Assembly: GCA_910578935.1 (NCBI GenBank)
Contig: CAJTSM010000003.1
Location: 110,647 to 174,646 of the forward strand
Direction: 5' to 3'
Length of the DNA stretch: 64,000 nt
Source: an uncultured Oscillibacter sp.
Lineage (GTDB): Bacteria; Bacillota; Clostridia; Oscillospirales; Oscillospiraceae
Shown: piece after piece, positions 16,480-25,224 of the stretch
Layout: the number at the start of each line of letters is the position of its first letter
Position numbering within the stretch: the stretch's first letter is position 1
Made by a program: the position numbers and the translations under genes
Notes under the pieces: generated by a model
The model's input: only the letters and a program-made list of their open reading frames with translations
Database searches by the model: none
What the model was told of the DNA's origin: nothing

Positions 16480-18924
16480 CTATTCCGCGGCGTTGCATTC
16501 TGCAAAAAGATTGAATCCCCGGTTAGCGCTGTTTCCAGCGAAAGCCTTTAGCAACCCGCTGATCTCCTCTCGGGTATTTTTATCATTTTTTCCCAACAGC
16601 AGTACACGATAGCGATAGCGGCTGTTAACTTTTAATATCGGGGCTGGGGCGGGTCCTAAGACTTCACTGTCCCCAAAGCGCCTTCGCAATAAATCCCGAA
16701 CGCTGATCGCCGATCGAAGCACTGCCCCCTCCTCTGCACCGGAAACGGTGAGCGTAAACAAATCGAAAAAGGGCGGAAGGCGGCGGAGGCGGCGGAGACG
16801 AATCTCACTGTCGTAAAAACGAGAATAGTCCTGTCGGGCCGCACACTGAATCACATCATGGCCCGGCGTATAGGTCTGAATAACAGCCCGGCCGGTTTTG
16901 TTTCCCCGGCCCGCCCGGCCCACTACCTGGGTCAATAAGCTGAACGTTCGTTCCGCAGCCCGGTAATTCTCTAAATACAAAGAGAGATCCGCAGCTAAAA
17001 CCCCTACCAAAGTCACGTTTTCAAAATCGAGTCCCTTGGCTACCATCTGGGTGCCCAACAAAATGGGAATGCGCTCTTTCTCAAACCGGCGAAGCAGCTT
17101 CTCATGGCCTTCTGCCGTCGTATCCGCATCCATCCGCAGAACTTTTACGTTGGGAAAGAGGTTTGCCAACTCCTCCTCTATCTTTTGAGTGCCTGTCCCC
17201 ACGCGCTTCATGACACCGCCGCAAACCGGACAGCAGTCAAAACTCCTCTGAGAGTGCCCACAATGGTGGCACATCAATCGCCCGTTGGCAGAGTGATACG
17301 TCAGCGGGGCGCTGCACCGGGGACACTCCGGCACGTGGCCGCATTCACCGCACAGCAGCATCCGGCTGCTGCCACGGCGATTCAAAAAGAGGATGCTTTG
17401 CTCCTCTCTTTCAATATTCTGTTCAAGTTCCCGCCGGAGGTCCGCTCCAATAAGGCCGGGGTTTCCAGCTTTTATCTCTTGGCGAAGATCGGAAATCAAG
17501 ACCTGCGGAAGATCTTGTTCGTTATAGCGGCAGTACAGAGCCGTTTTATAATACAACCCCTCTTCCGCCGCCCAGGCGGTTTCAATAGACGGGGTGGCGG
17601 AGCCAAGGACCAGTAGAGCCTTGTCCCTGGCGCAGAGATATTTGGCTACATCTCGGGTATGATATCGGGGAGGATTCTCTGAAAGGTAACTCCCCTCCTG
17701 CTCCTCATCCAAAATAACAATTCCCAAGTTTCGCAAAGGTGCAAAAATGGCGGAGCGGGTGCCCAGTACCACCTTGACCTCTCCCCGGCGAATCCGTTTC
17801 CACTGGTCGTAACGCTCTGTCATACGAAGTCCACTGTGGAGCATTGCCACATCGCTGCCAAAATAGGAAGAGAATTTTCTCATTATCTGAGGAGTCAGCA
17901 CAATCTCAGGGACTAAAACGATCGCGGTTTTCTCCTGAGAGAGAATTTCCTGGACCAGACGCAAATAGACCTGTGTTTTCCCGCTACCGGTTACGCCTTG
18001 CAGCAGCGCACCGGAAGCCCGGTGAAGCTGTGTCAAATTAAGGAGCTGCTCAAAAGCCGCCTGCTGCTCTTCATTCAGCACAATAGGTGGACCTAGTTTT
18101 AAATCTGCCGGCGTGGAAACCCGCAATTCTTCCATTTCAGAAAAGGACAACAGTCCCGCCTTTTCCATTCCGCGGAGAGTCCGAACAGATGCGCCGGTGA
18201 AATAGGTGATATCGGCACAGGCAGTTCGTCCATTGGCAGCCAAAAGTTTTACCACTTCATATCGGGCGGGTGAGGATCGTTTTTTCTGCTCAGTCAAGGC
18301 TAAGGCCTCCTCAGCACTGACTGCCAGCTCTGCCATCCGGCGGGTCTTATCGCCTACTTTTTGCTTTGCCGACATCTCACGGAAAATAATTCCTGCCGTT
18401 TCTAAGGCCCGAAGAGACGAAAGAACGTCAGCGCCGCAGGCATCTCGCAAAGCTTCCCATTCAGCGCTACCGCCGGAGCGCCCCAGGGTTTCCAGAATCT
18501 CTGTCCCATAACGAACGTCTAAGGCGGCCGCCCGGGCTGTCTCGGGATTCAAATTCGCTTGAAACCTCCAGACTTCCTTAAGGCGGTACCATAGTCCAGC
18601 AGGCAAAATGGCATGTGCCGCTTCAAACAAGGTGCAGAAATACCGCTGGCGCATCCACAAGGCCAGCGCAATCTCCGCGCTGTCCAGCACCGGCTCCCGG
18701 TCCAGCACAGCCAAAAGCGCTTTCAGTCTCTGGGTCTTCTTTCCCTCGCCCTGTGCGAGAATCAGCCCCTCCGACGGTTTGTTTCCCCGCCCAAAAGGCA
18801 CGGTTACCCGGACGCCGGGAACGGCCTGGTCTTCCATTCCCAGCGGAACCAGATAGTCATAGGGCTTGTCAATATGATAAGGAGCAGCGCTGACCGCCAC
18901 TTTTACAATAGACGCGGTTTCCAT
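16480..18924 (-). CDS. priA: Primosomal protein N', replication restart helicase
   Basis: PriA restarts collapsed replication forks by loading the primosome. The 814 residues have an N-terminal DNA-binding region, Walker A GVTGSGKTQ, a DEEQ box (usually DEEH), a zinc-binding insert with paired cysteines (CGECGHVPECPRC and CHHCGHSQRSFDCCPVC), and the helicase C-terminal motif QVVGRAGR. The ribosome binding site is weak (AGAGG about 14 bases upstream), so coupling to rpoZ translation is likely. In B. subtilis coaBC lies between rpoZ and priA; it is absent here. Confidence 0.95.
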   Translation of the reverse strand: METASIVKVAVSAAPYHIDKPYDYLVPLGMEDQAVPGVRVTVPFGRGNKPSEGLILAQGEGKKTQRLKALLAVLDREPVLDSAEIALALWMRQRYFCTLFEAAHAILPAGLWYRLKEVWRFQANLNPETARAAALDVRYGTEILETLGRSGGSAEWEALRDACGADVLSSLRALETAGIIFREMSAKQKVGDKTRRMAELAVSAEEALALTEQKKRSSPARYEVVKLLAANGRTACADITYFTGASVRTLRGMEKAGLLSFSEMEELRVSTPADLKLGPPIVLNEEQQAAFEQLLNLTQLHRASGALLQGVTGSGKTQVYLRLVQEILSQEKTAIVLVPEIVLTPQIMRKFSSYFGSDVAMLHSGLRMTERYDQWKRIRRGEVKVVLGTRSAIFAPLRNLGIVILDEEQEGSYLSENPPRYHTRDVAKYLCARDKALLVLGSATPSIETAWAAEEGLYYKTALYCRYNEQDLPQVLISDLRQEIKAGNPGLIGADLRRELEQNIEREEQSILFLNRRGSSRMLLCGECGHVPECPRCSAPLTYHSANGRLMCHHCGHSQRSFDCCPVCGGVMKRVGTGTQKIEEELANLFPNVKVLRMDADTTAEGHEKLLRRFEKERIPILLGTQMVAKGLDFENVTLVGVLAADLSLYLENYRAAERTFSLLTQVVGRAGRGNKTGRAVIQTYTPGHDVIQCAARQDYSRFYDSEIRLRRLRRLPPFFDLFTLTVSGAEEGAVLRSAISVRDLLRRRFGDSEVLGPAPAPILKVNSRYRYRVLLLGKNDKNTREEISGLLKAFAGNSANRGFNLFAECNAAE

Positions 18925-18933
18925 TTAAAAGGA

Positions 18934-19146
18934 TTAAGCCTCTTCCGCAGCCACATCCTCACCGGCGGTAAGCTTGCCGTCGGCCACTTCATGGATTGCC
19001 AAGGTCACCGGCTTTTCGTCCAAATGGAGGCCTGTGCTCTCCGCCTCCTCAGCGATCTGACGGGCCCGGCGGGCCACCACATTCACCAGCATATAACGAT
19101 TAGGAATGTATGAATTAAGCTTACTCATAGCGGGATACAGCATCAT
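18934..19146 (-). CDS. rpoZ: RNA polymerase omega subunit
   Basis: A 70-residue subunit that assists beta-prime folding and polymerase assembly. The RpoZ signature is visible (NRYMLVNVVARRARQIAEEA, then KPVTLAIHEVADGKL). The tail is acidic. Start at 19146 with AAAGGAAG nine bases upstream. It lies between gmk and priA as in B. subtilis. Confidence 0.93.
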   Translation of the reverse strand: MMLYPAMSKLNSYIPNRYMLVNVVARRARQIAEEAESTGLHLDEKPVTLAIHEVADGKLTAGEDVAAEEA

Positions 19147-19183
19147 GGGGATCGACTTCCTTTCAAATTTAAATATATGACCA

Positions 19184-19780
19184 TCAGCTGCCGCTGATGA
19201 CCTCCATGCGTTCCATGGAACGGCAGTGCTCCGCCGTCATAATAGCATTCAACTCTTTGGCAGCATTCTCAATCGTATCGTTGATAACGAAATAGTGATA
19301 AGTGCTGGCAGTCCGGCATTCCACTCTGGCCCGCAGCAGCCGCTTTTCAATTTTCTCCGGGCTCTCGGTGCCCCGCTGCACCAAGCGGCGCTCCAACTCC
19401 TCCCAACTGGGGGGAGCAATGAAGACCAAGACGGCTTCCGGACGCTTTTGGGCAATTTGCTCCGCGCCGCGTACATCAATCTCCAAAATCACATCCTGGC
19501 CCTTTTCCAATGCTTCGTCCACAAACCGCCTGGGCGTACCGTAGAAATTCCCCACATACTCCGCATACTCCAAAAACGCATCCTGGGCAATCCATTTATG
19601 AAAGGTATCGACATCTAAAAAATGGTAGTGGACTCCGTCTTCCTCTCCGGCCCGGGGAAGGCGAGTGGTTGCGGAAACTGAGATGAAGACATTTTCCCTT
19701 GTTTCCAGCAATTTTTTAAGCACACTGCCCTTTCCTACACCGGCAGGACCGGAAATAACAAAAATCTTCCCTTTTTTCAT
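19184..19780 (-). CDS. gmk: Guanylate kinase
   Basis: It converts GMP to GDP using ATP. The 198 residues start with the P-loop ISGPAGVGKGSV, followed by the GMP-binding SVSATTRLPRAGEEDGVHYHF and the lid region. The start overlaps the remA stop by four bases, showing tight coupling. GGAGGAAGC precedes the ATG. Confidence 0.97.
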   Translation of the reverse strand: MKKGKIFVISGPAGVGKGSVLKKLLETRENVFISVSATTRLPRAGEEDGVHYHFLDVDTFHKWIAQDAFLEYAEYVGNFYGTPRRFVDEALEKGQDVILEIDVRGAEQIAQKRPEAVLVFIAPPSWEELERRLVQRGTESPEKIEKRLLRARVECRTASTYHYFVINDTIENAAKELNAIMTAEHCRSMERMEVISGS

Positions 19781-20016
19781 GCTTCCTCCTGTTCTCCCGC
19801 GCCGAATTTCTCCAACGGCAGGGACGATAAAATCACATGATCGCTGTCCATGATAAAAATTGACGCAGTTTTTCTCCCATAAGTGGCATCAATAAGCATT
19901 CCACGCTCCCGGCTCTCCTGAGTCATGCGGCGGATGGGGGCAGAGTCAGGACCCACAATAGCCACTACTCGTTCCCGGGAAACCATGCTTCCAAAACCAA
20001 TATTGATAAATTCCAT
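19777..20016 (-). CDS. remA: RemA-like extracellular matrix regulator (DUF370)
   Basis: RemA is a small DNA-binding protein that activates biofilm-matrix and osmoprotection genes in B. subtilis. This 79-residue product matches the family through its whole length (MEFINIGFGSMVSRERVVAI, then IDATYGRKTASIFIMDSDHVI). It lies between yicC and gmk, as remA (ylzA) does in Bacillus. The targets in this organism are unknown. The ATG at 20016 is preceded by GTGGAGT. Confidence 0.9.
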   Translation of the reverse strand: MEFINIGFGSMVSRERVVAIVGPDSAPIRRMTQESRERGMLIDATYGRKTASIFIMDSDHVILSSLPLEKFGAGEQEEA

Positions 20017-20018
20017 AC

Positions 20019-20900
20019 TTACTCCACGTTCTGCACCTGTTCCCGCATCTTCTCCACTTCGGCTTTTAAATTTACCACCACCTGGGCAATGGACACATCG
20101 CCGCATTTGGAACCAATGGTGTTGGCCTCTCGGTTGACCTCCTGAATCAGGAAATCCATCTTCCTCCCCATAGGTTCCGTGGACTCCAGCATAGTCCGAA
20201 GCTGGGCCACGTGGCTCCGCAGACGAACCGTTTCTTCATCCACCGCTACTTTGTCGGCATAGATTGCCGCCTCGGTGAGGATGCGCTGAGGATCAACAGA
20301 GGCGCTTTGCAGTACCTCCTGCATACGGGCAGTGAGCTTGGCCCTGTACTCCGCCACGGTTTCCGGAGAGCGGACCTCCACCTGAGCGGTGTAGTCCTCT
20401 ATAGCTGAAAGGCGGTTTTCAATGTCTTCCGCCAGACGGGCTCCCTCCACACCCCGCATGTCATTGAACGCAGCCAAGGCGGTGTCCAATACGGCACAGA
20501 GGTCGGTGCTGACAGCCTCCAAGTCCTCGTCCGCTTTGGTAACTGAGAGCACATCCGGAAACCGAGCCAGCACCTCCGGCGTGATCTTGTAAGCCGTGGC
20601 GCCGCAGTCCTCCGCCAGTTCCTTTAGCGCGGCGGCGTACTGCCCCGCCAGTTCCCGGTTGACAGCCACCTTGGTCACATCGGCGGCAGAGGCGTCTACC
20701 GTAACAAAGACATCTACCTTTCCCCTGGAAACCACCCGCTGAACCCGCTGTTTCAGTGCATCCTCGGCAAAGATATACAGTCGGGGCATCTTCACCGTGC
20801 AATCCAGATAGCGATTGTTGACCGCCCGGACTTCCACAGTAATATCCCGACTGTTCTTTGTCTCTCTCGCCCGGCCATAGCCGGTCATGCTCTTGATCAT
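20019..20900 (-). CDS. yicC: YicC/YloC family endoribonuclease
   Basis: YicC-type proteins are endoribonucleases connected with small-RNA and rRNA turnover. The product begins MIKSMTGYGRA, the family hallmark, and carries the N-terminal YicC domain and the C-terminal DUF1732 domain (MGRKMDFLIQEVNREANTIGSK, then LKAEVEKMREQVQNVE). The second of two adjacent ATGs (20900) is preferred because GGGGAG lies six bases before it; 20903 is possible. It heads the B. subtilis-like block ending at spoVM. Confidence 0.93.
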   Translation of the reverse strand: MIKSMTGYGRARETKNSRDITVEVRAVNNRYLDCTVKMPRLYIFAEDALKQRVQRVVSRGKVDVFVTVDASAADVTKVAVNRELAGQYAAALKELAEDCGATAYKITPEVLARFPDVLSVTKADEDLEAVSTDLCAVLDTALAAFNDMRGVEGARLAEDIENRLSAIEDYTAQVEVRSPETVAEYRAKLTARMQEVLQSASVDPQRILTEAAIYADKVAVDEETVRLRSHVAQLRTMLESTEPMGRKMDFLIQEVNREANTIGSKCGDVSIAQVVVNLKAEVEKMREQVQNVE

Positions 20901-20918
20901 CATGATCTCCCCTTACTT

Positions 20919-21527
20919 TTAAATAAAACAGCAGTAGCCGCCATTGCAAAGCGTATAAGCGCAGCATAGGGTCAGACATGGATTTCCCGCACATAACGTT
21001 CCAAAAGGCTGCCCGTCCGACCGGTAGGGCGAACCATTTTGCATCAGATTCAGCGCCCTTCGGTATTCCGGGTTATTGGGCTCCATTTGGCATGCAGTCT
21101 GGTAATACCGAAGGGCTTCATCCATCCAGCCCCGGCGATAGCAAACCGCGCCTTTCAGGAAGTTCCACTCGGCATTATGGCTGCTGATGTTGTTCAGCAA
21201 TGCCTCCGCCCGGGCGATGTCGCCCACTTGAATCGCGGCCCGGACTTGCTGAAGGATTGAGGAACCGCCTGAGCTATAAGACTGCTGCCAGCCTCCGGCA
21301 TATGCAGAGCCGGGACCGCCGCTTCTAGTTCCTCCCCCGCTGCGCCGCTTATTGATTTCCTCATAAGCGGCGTTGATTTCCTTCATCTTCTCCTGCGCTA
21401 AGTCAGCCAATGGATTGTCATGATAATTATCGGGGTGGTACTTCCTCGCCAGCTCCCGGTAAGCCCTCTTGATTTCCTCTTCACTGGCGTTCTCCGAAAT
21501 GCCGAGTACCTGATAGGGATCATTCAT
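20919..21527 (-). CDS. J-domain protein with Cys-rich hydrophobic tail
   Basis: The 202-residue product has a full J domain at residues 1-70 with HPD in RKYHPDNYHDNP, the motif that stimulates DnaK. A Gly/Ser-rich linker follows, then a TPR-like helical region (about 105-165), and a tail with seven cysteines in the last 25 residues (from LCAGNPC to GYCC). It lacks the DnaJ zinc fingers, so it is a specialised co-chaperone, not DnaJ itself. The start at 21527 follows AGGAGAG and overlaps the previous gene by four bases. Client unknown. Confidence 0.85.
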   Translation of the reverse strand: MNDPYQVLGISENASEEEIKRAYRELARKYHPDNYHDNPLADLAQEKMKEINAAYEEINKRRSGGGTRSGGPGSAYAGGWQQSYSSGGSSILQQVRAAIQVGDIARAEALLNNISSHNAEWNFLKGAVCYRRGWMDEALRYYQTACQMEPNNPEYRRALNLMQNGSPYRSDGQPFGTLCAGNPCLTLCCAYTLCNGGYCCFI

Positions 21528-22411
21528 GTGTTTCTCTCCTGTGTATCTCTCTTCTTCCCCCTTTTGCGGAAGGTGCCGTCCAGCACCGCCTTCCCTACAC
21601 GGAAAAGCCCGGTATAGAGGGTGTTTTCTAAAACCGGCGTCCAGACGCCGAAGTCCCACAATTCGAAAGCGGTGACCATCATGTGGATGGAATGGTCCAA
21701 GGTTGCGGCAAACTCTTTCTTCGCCTCTTCCGTCCAGGCTCCTTCCGCCAATCCATAGCGCAGGGCTACCGGGTTATAGTTCCCGGAGACAGCGTCTTTC
21801 TTTAAATCATCCGCAGCGTCTACTAAATAAACCCAACGGCCCAGATGATAGAATATTTGTTCCAGAACCCGCCTCCGAACCGGATCCTCCACTCCTTGGG
21901 CAGCGCCTTGCAACAATATGGCAAATGTGTCTGCCGCCCGATCCATAGAGGGGCAGTTTTCACGCTCTAAGTCCGACAGCAAACAGAGCTGGCTGCGGGT
22001 AGACCGGTCAAAATTGGGGCGGGCTTTTGCAGCCTTTCGATAGGCGGACTCAAAAACAGAAGCGACAGCCCGATATTTAAGCCCGTAGAACCAATCATGA
22101 TCTTCTATGCCATCCCGGGCCTGCCAATAGGCCAAAATCATGCTCTCATCCGCCGCCAGAGCCAAGGCTTCGCTGGATTCCAGCCGCTTTCGTCCGTGGA
22201 TAGGATGAGCGGCACAGCGGCCATGGTAGATTGGGCCTTCCTCCGGATCTGAGAGCAAAATGGCGAGAAAGGTGAAATCGTAGTTTAGTATAAATCGCGC
22301 CGCCGCCCCGAAGCGCTCCCCAAGAGCATGACAAAGGCCGCAGTAAGCACGTCCAAAGCGATCCAGCTCCTCTTTCGGAAGGTCTTGAGGCGGCCTGACA
22401 TAGCCGAACAT
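21524..22411 (-). CDS. DUF5685 family protein
   Basis: A 295-residue soluble, largely helical protein of unknown function, recognised as the clostridial DUF5685 family by its N-terminus (MFGYVRP, then YCGLCHALGERFG) and the later DAADDLKKDAVSGNYNP segment. The CGLC pair and the helical Asp-rich motif suggest metal or redox chemistry, but nothing in the sequence proves it. It overlaps the J-domain gene by four bases and shares one base with rseC, so the three proteins are made together. Confidence 0.75.
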   Translation of the reverse strand: MFGYVRPPQDLPKEELDRFGRAYCGLCHALGERFGAAARFILNYDFTFLAILLSDPEEGPIYHGRCAAHPIHGRKRLESSEALALAADESMILAYWQARDGIEDHDWFYGLKYRAVASVFESAYRKAAKARPNFDRSTRSQLCLLSDLERENCPSMDRAADTFAILLQGAAQGVEDPVRRRVLEQIFYHLGRWVYLVDAADDLKKDAVSGNYNPVALRYGLAEGAWTEEAKKEFAATLDHSIHMMVTAFELWDFGVWTPVLENTLYTGLFRVGKAVLDGTFRKRGKKRDTQERNT

Positions 22412-22821
22412 TAGAACAGCCGGACAATGGTAAAAGACAGCCCTCCTCTGGCCCGAAGGCGGCGGTCATAAACAATTGCTCCTATAATACCCAGAATAAA
22501 ACATATGACAGCGGCCGTATATTGGACCGCCACATTGGGAGTCGTCATTAGCGCAACCAAGTAACCTAAAAAGAATAGTGTTACCGGAATTAAATAAACT
22601 AAGACAACAATCCGAAGCATCTTCTTCGTGCTGCTCTCCACCACTACTTTCTGCCCAGGAGCCGCGCCAATCGGATTGAAGGCCCTGGCATGGACCGCCG
22701 CGCCGGTGACGCCGCAGCCGGCGCACTCTTCACAGTCATGTCCACAAGCGGACTTTCGGGGGACAGAAATCTCTGCATGGTCAACATCTAAAATGCGTTC
22801 AACCGTCGCAATTTGCGTCAT
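22411..22821 (-). CDS. RseC/MucC-family (SoxR-reducing system) membrane protein
   Basis: The 136-residue product has a Cys-rich N-terminal domain (CGHDCEECAGCG near residue 30) followed by two membrane helices (about 70-90 and 98-118), the layout of PF04246. Proteobacterial RseC is linked to SoxR reduction and sigma-E control; in Clostridia its role is undefined and may be redox or flavoprotein maturation at the membrane. It lies 20 bases downstream of cdaR, an unusual neighbour for this family. Confidence 0.85.
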   Translation of the reverse strand: MTQIATVERILDVDHAEISVPRKSACGHDCEECAGCGVTGAAVHARAFNPIGAAPGQKVVVESSTKKMLRIVVLVYLIPVTLFFLGYLVALMTTPNVAVQYTAAVICFILGIIGAIVYDRRLRARGGLSFTIVRLF

Positions 22822-22841
22822 GATATCCTCTCCGTCCGAAT

Positions 22842-24206
22842 TTATTCAGTAATTTCCCCTGTTTCAACAGAGGCGCCGGCCGTCATATCCTCCGGGGAAT
22901 CTTCCTCCGGGGGCGGCTCCTCGCCGCCCTCTCGGATGGTAACTTGAATCTGGTAGACGCCGCTGATCCCCACATCGCCCTTATTGACTACTACTTCTGC
23001 CGGGACAGAGTACGTTCCGGAAGCGGCGGAATAATCGCTGAGGTCCGCCGTCACAGCAATATCTTCTCCGGTGAGAGCAGAGACATCTGCTTCGGTGCCA
23101 AAAACCTTTACCGCCAAGCTATCTGTCAGAAGCTCCACCCGTTTTCCCTCCGGCAGGTTCTGCCAGGAAATATTCTCTGTGTTTATCGTCGCGCTGCTCA
23201 GATCCTTGAAACGGATGCGTAAGGCAGCCCGGGTGACTCCGCTTACATTTGTACAGCCCTCAGGCATAATGATGGGATAATTGGTTGTTGTATAGTTCTC
23301 GGAAGCCTCCGTACCCAACTCCGCCAGGTCATAGTTGTCCAGACGCAGAGTTTCTACATTTTTCAGCCGTGTGGCGTCGCCAGTAACGGCAATCGTCTGA
23401 GGCTCAATGCGGTAATCCGTGTTCTTTCTCCGGCGTCCGGGAGACTCAACAAGATTGACTACTAATTGCAGTTCTTTTGTGACAAATACCGGCAGGGTAG
23501 CTCGGACATTTTCCACCGACGAATGGATGTCTGCCTTGTCCAAAAGCTGACCGTTTTTATCGTAATACTGAATTTCCAGGTCTTTGGATACCGTCTCCAC
23601 CGCGCTGTTACCAATGTCTAGAGTTACTTTGGCATAACTGATGGGGTTAATATCTTCCTGAAGGCCGCGGACCTCAACCTCTGTGTGTGAAAGCTGGACC
23701 TGCCCGGCAGAATACGTATCTGCCACACTGCCCATCAACTCACAGCTTACGTCGATGGTCCGGCTGTAGAGTTCACTGATGTTGACGGTAGCCATGCTGA
23801 AACTGGCCTTTTCCCGCTGAAAAGTAGTAGCGTTAAATCTTGAATCCGTGTAGCCGATGGTCCAATTGATCCGTTGTTCCCCCGGGCTGGTAACGTCAAA
23901 AAGGCTGACGGTAACCCGAATCTTGGAACGGTCCAGATTGGAGATGTCCCAGCGGGTGCCTGACAGAGTCAGATCAATCGTGAGGTCAGTCCCCTCCTCC
24001 ACCAGCATAAGGCCGCGGTCTGTCAAGGTGCTCTCATACAGAAACTCAATGGGAATCGCCTCAAACTGCTGGCTTACCGTCCTGGGATTATTATTGGGGC
24101 CACCGGTCAGGTCAGCGTACAGCCAGATTCCGCAAGCCACCAAAATGGACAGCAGCAGATAGACGATCCTGCGGCGTCCTGTCTTCTCATTTTCCAACTT
24201 ACGCAC
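22842..24206 (-). CDS. cdaR: CdaA regulator CdaR, YbbR-domain protein
   Basis: CdaR is a membrane-anchored extracytoplasmic protein that modulates the diadenylate cyclase CdaA. The 454 residues have a single N-terminal helix (RRIVYLLLSILVACGIWLY) and several YbbR repeats with the VSVELRGLQ-type beta pattern. The C-terminus is acidic and Pro/Glu-rich. It overlaps cdaA by eight bases. The usual third member, glmM, is not present here. Confidence 0.92.
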   Translation of the reverse strand: MRKLENEKTGRRRIVYLLLSILVACGIWLYADLTGGPNNNPRTVSQQFEAIPIEFLYESTLTDRGLMLVEEGTDLTIDLTLSGTRWDISNLDRSKIRVTVSLFDVTSPGEQRINWTIGYTDSRFNATTFQREKASFSMATVNISELYSRTIDVSCELMGSVADTYSAGQVQLSHTEVEVRGLQEDINPISYAKVTLDIGNSAVETVSKDLEIQYYDKNGQLLDKADIHSSVENVRATLPVFVTKELQLVVNLVESPGRRRKNTDYRIEPQTIAVTGDATRLKNVETLRLDNYDLAELGTEASENYTTTNYPIIMPEGCTNVSGVTRAALRIRFKDLSSATINTENISWQNLPEGKRVELLTDSLAVKVFGTEADVSALTGEDIAVTADLSDYSAASGTYSVPAEVVVNKGDVGISGVYQIQVTIREGGEEPPPEEDSPEDMTAGASVETGEITE

Positions 24207-25071
24207 CTCCGTCCTTCCTGGAGCGCAGCAGGGCGGCCAGGCCGAACTTCTGCTTGTCCTCTCCGGCCTCCTCCTGCGGAAGCAGTTCGTTCCGCAGGAG
24301 GTTATCCAAGGTTTCCGGTTTCAGATGCCTCTTCAGCATTCCGCCGGTGGCCACAGAAATGGAACCGGTTTCCTCCGACACGATAACCACTACCGCATCG
24401 GAATTTTCGCTCATACCGATCCCAGCCCGGTGCCGCATTCCAAGGTCCCGGGAAAGGTTTACGTTTTTACTCAAGGGCAGCATACATCCCGCCCCCAGCA
24501 CCCGCCCGTGGCGAACGATTACTGCCCCGTCATGCATGGGCGCCTTTACGAAGAAAATATTTTTTAAAAGCTCGCTGGATACCGCCGCATCTAAAACTGT
24601 ACCGCTACGGACCATATCGTCCAGCAAAATTTCCCGCTCAAACACAATCAGCGCGCCAGTGCGGGACTGAGACATCTCAGAGGAGGCCAGTACGGTCTGT
24701 TCTATGGCCTGTTCCAAAACATTGACATTCTCCGTACGGGTGAAGAAGGCCAGAATCCGCCGGCTGCCCATTTCCTCCAAAATCCGCCGGAGCTCCGGTT
24801 GGAACAGGATGATCAAGGCCACTACGCCCCACTCCATTGTCTTGCTCATTAGATAATAAATTCCGTTGAGCTGGAACAAATGGCTTAATAACAACACGCC
24901 CAGAAAGACGAACACGCCTTTTAACAGACTGGCGGCCTTGGTTGTCTGTACCAGAGTCAGCACCTTATAGAGCGCAAATACCATGATGGCAATATCCAGG
25001 ACGTCCGCAACTTCGATCGTCAGCAGGTACCGCCCAATGGTGGCAAAGAGCTCCGTCAGCGTCACATTCAT
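24199..25071 (-). CDS. cdaA: Diadenylate cyclase (c-di-AMP synthase)
   Basis: CdaA makes c-di-AMP from two ATP; the signal controls potassium and osmolyte uptake and cell-wall homeostasis. The 290-residue product has three N-terminal membrane helices and a DAC domain with the catalytic motifs MHDGAVIV and GMRHRAGIG (DGA and RHR). The ribosome binding site is weak. A promoter lies about 85 bases upstream, making this the first gene of a run of 18 closely spaced genes. Confidence 0.96.
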   Translation of the reverse strand: MNVTLTELFATIGRYLLTIEVADVLDIAIMVFALYKVLTLVQTTKAASLLKGVFVFLGVLLLSHLFQLNGIYYLMSKTMEWGVVALIILFQPELRRILEEMGSRRILAFFTRTENVNVLEQAIEQTVLASSEMSQSRTGALIVFEREILLDDMVRSGTVLDAAVSSELLKNIFFVKAPMHDGAVIVRHGRVLGAGCMLPLSKNVNLSRDLGMRHRAGIGMSENSDAVVVIVSEETGSISVATGGMLKRHLKPETLDNLLRNELLPQEEAGEDKQKFGLAALLRSRKDGGA

Positions 25072-25155
25072 TTTTACGTCGTCATCCCTTTCTTCCGCGC
25101 CGCCGGGAGAGCGGCTGTTTCCGCTGAGAGAACCGTCAGGTCATGAATACTATAG

Positions 25156-25184
25156 ATTATATAGAACCTGGCGGCAAAAAGCAA
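25156..25184 (-). promoter_or_regulatory. Sigma-A promoter of the cdaA gene run
   Basis: Minus strand TTGCTT, 17-base spacer, TATAAT, with an 80-base leader to cdaA. The -10 and spacing are ideal; the -35 matches at four of six bases. Confidence 0.7.
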
Positions 25185-25224
25185 GGTAAACCAAGGGAAA
25201 ATTACCGGAAAATTCACGGTCTGT

